Shown in pieces: positions 1-4,552 of a stretch of 5,469 bases of DNA. A program made the position numbers and the translations under genes. Position 1 is the first letter of the stretch, and each line of letters starts with the position of its first letter. This DNA is from Bacteroidota bacterium (GTDB lineage Bacteria > Bacteroidota > Ignavibacteria > Ignavibacteriales > Ignavibacteriaceae): NCBI GenBank assembly GCA_021793635.1, contig JAJYSI010000261.1, positions 1 through 5,469 on the forward strand, in the 5' to 3' direction. The notes under the pieces are model-generated. The model searched no databases. It saw nothing but the letters and a program-made list of their open reading frames with translations, and was not told the origin of the DNA.

Positions 1-531
1 CTCCGGCTCAGGAAATACTTCGCCGTACTGGTTATTAAATTTACGCGCTACCTCTCTTGATATTTCAACATGAGGTACCTGGTCTTCTCCAACCGGTACA
101 GCGTTGCCTTTATATAAAAGAATGTCCGCTGCCTGCAACACTGGATAACCAAGATGACCATAGATTACCTGTTCAATATTCAAATCGCGTATTTGATCTT
201 TTAAAGTCGGATTTCTTTCAAGCCGGTTAACCGTAATTAGCATGCTGAAAATTAAATGCAGTTCGGTATGTTCCTTAATTTGCGACTGACGGAACATCGG
301 GCTTTTAACCGGATCTAAACCGCACGCCAGCCAATCAATAAGCATATCAATTGAGTCTTGATAAATTTCTCCGGTTTCCAATCTTGTGGTTAAAACGTGG
401 TAATCTGCAATTAAATGATAGCTTTCATATTCATTTTGAAGCGTAATCCAGTTCTCAAGAGCGCCTACATAGTGACCGATATGCAGCTTGCCTGTAGGTC
501 TCATTCCGCTAAGTATTCTTTTTTTCGGCAT
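1..531 (-). CDS. trpS: Tryptophanyl-tRNA synthetase, N-terminal 177 residues (cut by left edge)
   Basis: This is a class I aminoacyl-tRNA synthetase that attaches tryptophan to tRNA-Trp in the cytoplasm, using ATP. The reading frame is open to base 1 and shows the family's landmarks in order: the GMRPTGKLHIGHYVGAL nucleotide-binding segment with the HIGH signature at residues 17-20, GHLGYPVLQAADILLY at about 125-140, and VGEDQ at about 147-151. The KMSKS loop and the anticodon-binding part would lie beyond the left edge. The family is usually about 330 residues, so roughly half is present. The ATG at 531-529 is the natural start because it sits a few residues before the conserved LSGMRPTG segment. 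No clear Shine-Dalgarno sequence precedes it, which is common in Bacteroidota-type genomes. No T-box leader is visible upstream; a 16-bp palindrome lies at 584-599. The product is certain; only the missing half is unseen. Confidence 0.97.
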   Translation of the reverse strand, partial: MPKKRILSGMRPTGKLHIGHYVGALENWITLQNEYESYHLIADYHVLTTRLETGEIYQDSIDMLIDWLACGLDPVKSPMFRQSQIKEHTELHLIFSMLITVNRLERNPTLKDQIRDLNIEQVIYGHLGYPVLQAADILLYKGNAVPVGEDQVPHVEISREVARKFNNQYGEVFPEPE

Positions 532-747
532 AAAGTAAGATATTGTTTTTAATAACGAACGGAAAAATAATAATAATACCGTTAATTATCTTGATAATTC
601 AGATGAAAATTTAAGATTTGAAATTTAATTTGATCTGGCTTAATGTTCAATTGATAAATTCATTTAGACAATCCAACAATTAGGCAATTAAACAATTAGC
701 TTTTTAACCGTAACTCTTCTAAAACTTATACTCTATACCTTCATAAC
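532..747. other. AT-rich intergenic region upstream of trpS
   Basis: These 216 bases separate the HNH gene stop from the trpS start and contain no convincing gene. They are very AT-rich, with an ATAATAATAATA run near 568-577 flanked by a 5-bp inverted repeat (AACGG...CCGTT). There is also a 16-bp palindrome at 584-599, and a short repetition of AACAATTAG around 675-699. The trpS promoter is expected here, but I found no convincing -35/-10 pair or Bacteroidota-type TAnnTTTG box. Confidence 0.6.
584..599. repeat. 16-bp palindrome upstream of trpS
   Basis: AATTATC, two bases (TT), then GATAATT gives a perfect 7-bp inverted repeat, 53 to 68 bases upstream of the trpS ATG. Its size and position would suit a dimeric repressor operator. 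However, the surrounding sequence is so AT-rich that a chance origin is quite possible, and no regulator gene is nearby. Confidence 0.3.
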
Positions 748-1239
748 TTACGACAGGTACAAATACGGTTTCCAGTTATCATCCAGCTTACCGACAACAT
801 GCTTAATAAACATTATATGACTCGGCTTGAATGGACGATTAAGGAGCATCATCTTTGCTTCTTCCGGTGTGCGGTCGCCTTTCTTGTTATTGCAGAAAGT
901 ACAGGCGCAGACTAAGTTTTCCCAAGAATCGCTTCCGCCTTTTGATTTTGGTATAACATGATCAATGGTTAAGGGTAAATCGCTCCTGCCGCAGTAAGAG
1001 CATTTGTATGAGTCTCTCCTCAATATGTTCTTACGTGTTAGTACGACTTTCTTGTAGGGTACATTGATAAAGTGGTTTAGCCTTATTATGCTGGGCCAGG
1101 GAATTGCTGTAGTTACACCCCGGACTTCCTTCCTCTTATCATTCAACACCAATTCGGCTTTACCGAGGTAAATTAAAATTACCGCTTTCTTTATGTTGCA
1201 GACTGTCAACGGCTCGTAACTCTGGTTCAGAATTAACAC
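748..1239 (-). CDS. HNH endonuclease domain protein
   Basis: This 163-residue protein carries a zinc-ribbon type HNH nuclease domain. Visible landmarks are the first zinc pair C80-x2-C83, the catalytic D93-H94 in DHVIPKSKGG, the ENL segment with N108, the second zinc pair C113-x2-C116, then N117 and two lysines. In the family, this fold binds a divalent metal and cuts DNA. The N-terminal part (LILNQSYEPLTVCNIKKAV) is typical of a widespread, mostly uncharacterised group common in Bacteroidota and relatives; its biological substrate is unknown and I see no restriction or mobile partner here. The start is uncertain. The only usual start codon is GTG at 1239-1237, with no Shine-Dalgarno before it. 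The frame stays open upstream for 17 more codons to a TAG near 1297, overlapping the end of the small membrane-protein gene, but contains no ATG, GTG or TTG. It follows that gene by 43 bases and is probably co-transcribed. Confidence 0.93.
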   Translation of the reverse strand: MLILNQSYEPLTVCNIKKAVILIYLGKAELVLNDKRKEVRGVTTAIPWPSIIRLNHFINVPYKKVVLTRKNILRRDSYKCSYCGRSDLPLTIDHVIPKSKGGSDSWENLVCACTFCNNKKGDRTPEEAKMMLLNRPFKPSHIMFIKHVVGKLDDNWKPYLYLS

Positions 1240-1282
1240 TTTAGCGTTTAATTTGCCGTTAACTCTCTTCGCAGTTTCGAAG

Positions 1283-1489
1283 TCAGCCTCCGTTATCTAT
1301 TTTTCTATTCTGTTTATAATAAAATATTCTTAAAAATATTCTAGATACAAAAAGTAAAATTGTAACAAATGCAAAATAATTGAATGACTCTTCCGGTGCA
1401 ATGCGTGTAATAATCAACATTATAAACAATATCACAAGAAACAGCGAACCATAATTAAACACATTGAAAAATGTTTTCGATATTGTCAA
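1283..1489 (-). CDS. Small protein with two membrane segments, unknown function
   Basis: A 68-residue hydrophobic protein with two predicted membrane helices, roughly residues 14-32 and 37-55, joined by a short loop with acidic residues (APEES). It ends in a basic tail (YYKQNRKIDNGG). I do not recognise the family. The start is TTG at 1489-1487, chosen because AAAGGA lies 8 bases upstream. An ATG directly abutting that site opens only a three-codon frame. No other upstream start exists in this frame. A plausible sigma-70-like promoter sits at 1530-1559, and the HNH gene follows 43 bases downstream. A function linked to the nuclease is possible, but nothing in the sequence shows it. Codon use and two clean helices suggest a real gene, but a short hydrophobic frame in AT-rich DNA can arise by chance. 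Confidence 0.6.
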   Translation of the reverse strand: MTISKTFFNVFNYGSLFLVILFIMLIITRIAPEESFNYFAFVTILLFVSRIFLRIFYYKQNRKIDNGG

Positions 1490-1497
1490 TGAATCAT

Positions 1498-1503
1498 TCC
1501 TTT
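1498..1503 (-). promoter_or_regulatory. Ribosome binding site of the two-helix membrane protein
   Basis: On the minus strand this reads AAAGGA and ends 8 bases before the TTG at 1489. It is what supports the TTG start; the ATG at 1497-1495 touches the site directly and meets a TGA after three codons. Confidence 0.55.
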
Positions 1504-1529
1504 GTAAAATAAATATTTTTTACCCGGCT

Positions 1530-1559
1530 AATATATGCAAAGGAATTAGGATTTGCCAA
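1530..1559 (-). promoter_or_regulatory. Candidate sigma-70-like promoter for the membrane protein/HNH pair
   Basis: On the minus strand TTGGCA (1559-1554) and TATATT (1535-1530) are separated by 18 bases. They match the general bacterial -35 and -10 consensus well and lie about 40 bases before the TTG start. Organisms of this group often use a different promoter pattern (TAnnTTTG at -7), which I do not find here, so this is tentative. Confidence 0.3.
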
Positions 1560-1607
1560 TGCGAAATGCCTCTTCTTCTTGAAACTTGTTCCATCCTCTT
1601 TGCCCTT

Positions 1608-1645
1608 GGCTTTAGCCGCATTGCTTATCTTATGTGACTAAAGCC
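1608..1645. repeat. 8-bp inverted repeat around a 22-base loop
   Basis: GGCTTTAG (1608-1615) and CTAAAGCC (1638-1645) are perfect inverted copies. They lie in the 215-base gap between the 244-aa secreted protein and the small membrane protein. No run of T follows on either strand, so this is not a standard intrinsic terminator. The shape (short perfect arms in a non-coding gap) resembles a REP- or MITE-like dispersed element, but copies elsewhere cannot be checked from this window. The rest of the gap contains no supported gene. Confidence 0.4.
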
Positions 1646-1704
1646 TTAATATATTTTTGTTCTTTTTAATTCGTTCAATAAAATCGAACGGTAATTAATT
1701 TGCA

Positions 1705-2439
1705 TTATTTCTTTTTAGAATCCTTGGATATAATAGCCAACACAGAGTCTATATCCGATTCAACATCTTTCAAGTTTCTTTTTTCATTACGGCAGACTAA
1801 TTCATTTGAATGAATATCATATTTTTTCCCTATCCTAAAATATATCGTCGAATCATTTATCAGCCGGTTATATAATTTCCATAAATGATTAAGCGATGCA
1901 AACTCAATTAACCCTTCAGCATTTAAGAAAAGTAAAACATGTTCCCCAGTTTTTAATGTATCTTCTCCGACTCGTGTAGCAATAATATTCCCTTCACCGG
2001 TGGGTCCGGAAACAATTAAAACTTTTATCTGCTTCATTGGCAGGTTGAAATCATTCCTAATAAACTTTTCTACTTTAATATAAGCTAAAGTATGATACCA
2101 GGGTCTAAAATCTGACGGATATTCTTTTCTTGTTACCTTACCAATAATAATACAATCAGAAAGTGCAGCCCATCTTTTATCATTCCATTTTATCATGGTC
2201 ATTAAATTAACACCAATTCTTTTCAGTTCTGCAATTGTAGAATTACTATACCCCATAGCCTGTATACTTGACTTCATTACTTGTTCTGGAGTCGGTTTTA
2301 CTTTTGATTCACCTAATGCGGGAGTCCATCCCCTTGATTTCATAATACTATAAACTGGATTTATTTGTGCCATTACAATCGGTAATGGTATGAATACAAA
2401 TAGCAATAATATTATATGTACTTTTTGCCAATGAGCCAT
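1705..2439 (-). CDS. Secreted protein with a beta-rich domain, unknown function
   Basis: A 244-residue protein with an N-terminal signal peptide: a basic start, the hydrophobic stretch IILLLFVFIPLPIVMA, and likely cleavage after AMA-like MAQ near residue 25. The central part, about residues 92-180, alternates predicted strands: CIIIGKVTRKEY, YHTLAYIKVEKFIRND, IKVLIVSGP and GEHVLLFLNAEG. This pattern recalls a loose family of exported bacterial proteins in which 'VVVGTV...VEVLKG...GE.VLLFL' forms a small beta-barrel-like module; that comparison is from memory. The C-terminus is charged and lysine-rich. There is no T9SS tail, so it probably remains in the periplasm or is handled by another route. 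The start is set at ATG 2439 because GGGAG sits 5 bases upstream; the in-frame TTG at 2451 overlaps that site. The gene stands alone between larger gaps, with a 21-bp tandem array just upstream. I do not assign a function. Confidence 0.85.
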   Translation of the reverse strand: MAHWQKVHIILLLFVFIPLPIVMAQINPVYSIMKSRGWTPALGESKVKPTPEQVMKSSIQAMGYSNSTIAELKRIGVNLMTMIKWNDKRWAALSDCIIIGKVTRKEYPSDFRPWYHTLAYIKVEKFIRNDFNLPMKQIKVLIVSGPTGEGNIIATRVGEDTLKTGEHVLLFLNAEGLIEFASLNHLWKLYNRLINDSTIYFRIGKKYDIHSNELVCRNEKRNLKDVESDIDSVLAIISKDSKKK

Positions 2440-2444
2440 ATTAT

Positions 2445-2449
2445 CTCCC
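2445..2449 (-). promoter_or_regulatory. Ribosome binding site that fixes the start at 2439
   Basis: GGGAG on the minus strand is followed by five bases (ATAAT) and then ATG at 2439-2437. Because the alternative upstream TTG at 2451-2449 overlaps the first base of this site, the ATG is the better start, which shortens the protein by four residues. Confidence 0.75.
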
Positions 2450-2473
2450 AAAAAAATTAACTATTAAAAATCA

Positions 2474-2620
2474 TTTTTGTGAGGCGCTAATACATTTTAT
2501 TAAGATGCTAACTTATTTTATTGAGGCGCTGTCACATTTTATTAAGATGCTAATTCATTTTATCAAGATGCTAACTTGTTTTTGTGAGATGCTATCACAT
2601 TTTTTTGTCATGCTGAATAT
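2474..2620. repeat. Seven-unit 21-bp tandem repeat array
   Basis: Seven units follow each other with exactly 21-bp spacing; the shared GCT core falls at 2486, 2507, 2528, 2549, 2570, 2591 and 2612. The best-conserved part reads TTTTATTAAGATGCT on the plus strand, followed by six variable bases, often ending ACAT/TCAT. The box before GCT is GAGGC in units 1 and 3, AAGAT in 2, 4 and 5, GAGAT in 6 and GTCAT in 7, so the array is degenerate at its ends. It begins 35 bases upstream of the 244-aa secreted protein's ATG, so it covers the likely promoter or leader of that gene. The period equals two DNA helical turns and places a T-run on the same face in each unit. Confidence 0.9.
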
Positions 2621-2733
2621 CCCAGATAGAATGATTAATATTTTTTTCAGCTTCATTTCGAGGAATTTGGTATGCAAGGATAATAAATATTACAAGCTCT
2701 GCAACTTTATACCCTATACCATATACCTTTATA
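2621..2733. other. AT-rich gap between the 21-bp array and the 546-aa gene stop
   Basis: Together with the array this completes the roughly 290-base space between two minus-strand genes. Apart from the 7-bp triplet at 2707-2727 I see no gene, hairpin terminator or promoter that I can support. Confidence 0.5.
2707..2727. repeat. Three 7-bp tandem units, NTATACC
   Basis: TTATACC, CTATACC and ATATACC follow each other and differ only in the first base. They lie 7 bases beyond the stop codon of the 546-aa gene. The tract is short and its role, if any, is unknown. Confidence 0.5.
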
Positions 2734-4374
2734 TCATTTAAGCAGCAAAAGCTTTTTAGTTTCAATAAATTCTCCAGCACTTTCCCCATTTTGCGGTACT
2801 GCCTTTAGCTGATAGAAATACACTCCGCTCGAAAGCTTAGATGCATCGAATTCAACTTTATAAGTACCTGCCTGCTGGTCTTCATTAACCAATTCAGCAA
2901 CTTCACTTCCAAATAAATCGTAAACCGCTAAAGTAACGTGGCTGAATGCTGATAGCTGATAGCTGATAGCTGTGCTTGGATTGAACGGATCAGGATAGTT
3001 CTGACTAAGGCTGTAATTTGCAGGTACATTATCTTTCTCTGCGTCCGCCGCCGATACGGTTTGAAGCGTTATAACAGGCAGTGCAATATCTTTTTGATCC
3101 TGAAGCTGTGCAACTATTCCTACTGGAGAATATAATGCCGCATGGACATTTACTTCATAGTTAACGGCACTATCTTTTCCTGCCCAGCCGGCAAATGTAT
3201 AATTGCCATTGCTGTCAGTATATTTTTCAGCAGCTATAATTGTATCGCCATTAATAATTCTCTCTATTGTTACACGTGCACCGGCTATTGGATTTCCTCC
3301 GGTATCCAAAACTTTTCCTGTTCCTTCTCCAAGATACGGATAGTATAAACTATCAAGCAGCGGAGGAATTGCAAGCGAATCCCATCTTGCCTGTGTTATG
3401 TTCGGCTCGGTAAGCCAAACTCCCGCAAATAAAAGTACGCCGCTAATCTTTCCCTTATCATATTGATCAAAAGACCTTTGAAGCATATATTTAATTCCAT
3501 CCGGCGATGCCCATTTAGAAACGTAAATGCCTAAAATGATTTTCTTTCCCGGATACAGATTAGAGTGGATATCATTTATATAACTATCAAGATTAGTATA
3601 ATTAGTATTCTGATCTCCCATCCAGAGATTAACTCCGTCAATTAAATTTGAAATGGATTGTTCATTGCTCAATTCTTTTGCATTAATTTGCTGGTCATAT
3701 AGAACAACATATAATTTAAGGTTGGGAGTTGTTGCTTTTGAGTTATGGTCTACAAGCCCGTTAGGCTCAACAGTTTTTCCAAGCAAAGCATCTTTTATCT
3801 CCTGCAAATCATTATATGAAATTGAGTCCGGATAGTTAATAAAAAAATCATCAATAATAATTCCCTGGATCTGCGGATAAATTTTTGACAGCTGAGAGAA
3901 GCGGTGCGCTGCCTGGATCATACCGGGATATGCATTGTAATTGTAAGGATAAAACAAAGAAGTATCGTCTGGTTGATTAAGCGCCCCCTGACCGGAAGGC
4001 GGACGCAGCAGACCGTATATTTTATTTGAGTTCCACACAGTACAATTGCTGTCTATGCTTTCCTTAAATGTATATCCGAGATATGAAGCCTGACAAATGA
4101 CGGCATTTATTCCGAACTCAAAAGCAGTTTGAAGTAATTGGTTTGACTTCCATCCCCACCCGCCGTAAATGTCCTGGTCAGCGTTAAGATATAAGCCGAT
4201 AAATCCCGGATATTTTATCGGAAGCTGATTAACATTATTATTATTATGCAGTAAAAATGGGAAGCCGGTTGACGCCTTGCCCGAATGTAGTATTTCATTT
4301 TTTGAAAATATTTTCGCGGATAAAAATAGAATAAGTAATATTATTACAGTAAAGCTATAAATATAATTTTTCAT
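2734..4374 (-). CDS. Secreted TIM-barrel-like protein with regulatory-like domain and T9SS tail
   Basis: A 546-residue exported protein. Residues 1-24 form a signal peptide (MKNYIYS, then a hydrophobic VIILLILFLSA core). Residues about 57-345 look like a TIM-barrel-type enzyme: repeated strand-like segments GFIGLYLNAD, INAVICQAS, IQGIIIDDFF, LKLYVVLYD, KKIILGIYVSKW and GVLLFAGVW. The acidic pair D175-D176 at the end of one strand is a candidate catalytic site, as in many glycoside hydrolases, but I cannot name a family or substrate. Residues about 350-411 (GKVLDTGGNPIAGARVTI...TDSNGNYTF) match the carboxypeptidase-regulatory-like beta domain, usually a spacer or binding module. Residues about 450-546 form a type A T9SS sorting domain (NYPDPFNPST, LAVYDLFGSEV, LSSGVYFYQL, ETKKLLLLK), which directs export across the outer membrane. 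The ATG at 4374 is preferred to the TTG at 4395 because it starts a proper signal peptide and has a GAAGAAA stretch upstream. The preceding gene on this strand ends 178 bases away, so separate transcription is likely. Confidence 0.93.
   Translation of the reverse strand: MKNYIYSFTVIILLILFLSAKIFSKNEILHSGKASTGFPFLLHNNNNVNQLPIKYPGFIGLYLNADQDIYGGWGWKSNQLLQTAFEFGINAVICQASYLGYTFKESIDSNCTVWNSNKIYGLLRPPSGQGALNQPDDTSLFYPYNYNAYPGMIQAAHRFSQLSKIYPQIQGIIIDDFFINYPDSISYNDLQEIKDALLGKTVEPNGLVDHNSKATTPNLKLYVVLYDQQINAKELSNEQSISNLIDGVNLWMGDQNTNYTNLDSYINDIHSNLYPGKKIILGIYVSKWASPDGIKYMLQRSFDQYDKGKISGVLLFAGVWLTEPNITQARWDSLAIPPLLDSLYYPYLGEGTGKVLDTGGNPIAGARVTIERIINGDTIIAAEKYTDSNGNYTFAGWAGKDSAVNYEVNVHAALYSPVGIVAQLQDQKDIALPVITLQTVSAADAEKDNVPANYSLSQNYPDPFNPSTAISYQLSAFSHVTLAVYDLFGSEVAELVNEDQQAGTYKVEFDASKLSSGVYFYQLKAVPQNGESAGEFIETKKLLLLK
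2948..2972. repeat. 7-bp tandem tract (GCTGATA x3.6) inside the T9SS-tail coding region
   Basis: Three full GCTGATA units plus GCTG run without a mismatch. On the coding strand they specify ISYQLSA, a conserved strand of the sorting domain. Since 7 is not a multiple of 3, gain or loss of one unit would shift the frame and destroy the rest of the tail. The neighbouring T9SS gene has only about two units at the matching place (4768-4780). Confidence 0.85.
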
Positions 4375-4400
4375 AATTGATTTCTTCAAGTACAATCTAT

Positions 4401-4431
4401 ATTATATTAATAACTTCTTTTATATTGTAAA
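4401..4431 (-). promoter_or_regulatory. Weak promoter candidate for the 546-aa gene
   Basis: On the minus strand TTTACA (4431-4426) and TATAAT (4406-4401) lie 19 bases apart, with the -10-like box 27 bases before the ATG. The spacing is long and the region is nearly all A and T, so the match may be chance. The rest of the 178-base gap to the preceding gene holds no supported gene and no clear terminator. Confidence 0.2.
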
Positions 4432-4552
4432 TTCTAATAATGATTTAAAAGTAAATTTGAAATCAATTTATCTTATTGTCCTATATTTAAAATTAATAAC
4501 TTTTTCTTATCATCAACCTCCATTTCGCAAGGAGAGAGAAAATGAGTTATGG

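Noticed and set aside
1672..1690. CGTTC...GAACG hairpin after the 244-aa gene as a terminator
   Set aside because: The stem is only 5 bp and on the minus strand it is followed by an A-rich, not T-rich, stretch.
2474..2620. 21-bp repeats as replication iterons or a CRISPR array
   Set aside because: No replication initiator, partition gene or cas gene is present, units are directly adjacent without spacers, and the flanks are ordinary chromosomal genes.
2595..2789. 64-codon minus-strand frame overlapping the end of the 546-aa gene
   Set aside because: It begins inside the T9SS-tail coding region in another frame, has no ribosome binding site and shows no recognisable protein features.
3142..3348. 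Plus-strand frames opposite the T9SS genes (also 3653-3835 and 4814-5032)
   Set aside because: They lie entirely antisense to well-supported domains on the minus strand and show no protein family features.
4452..4459. TAAATTTG on the plus strand as a Bacteroidota -7 promoter box
   Set aside because: It points away from all supported genes; no plus-strand gene follows it, and such matches are frequent in AT-rich DNA.
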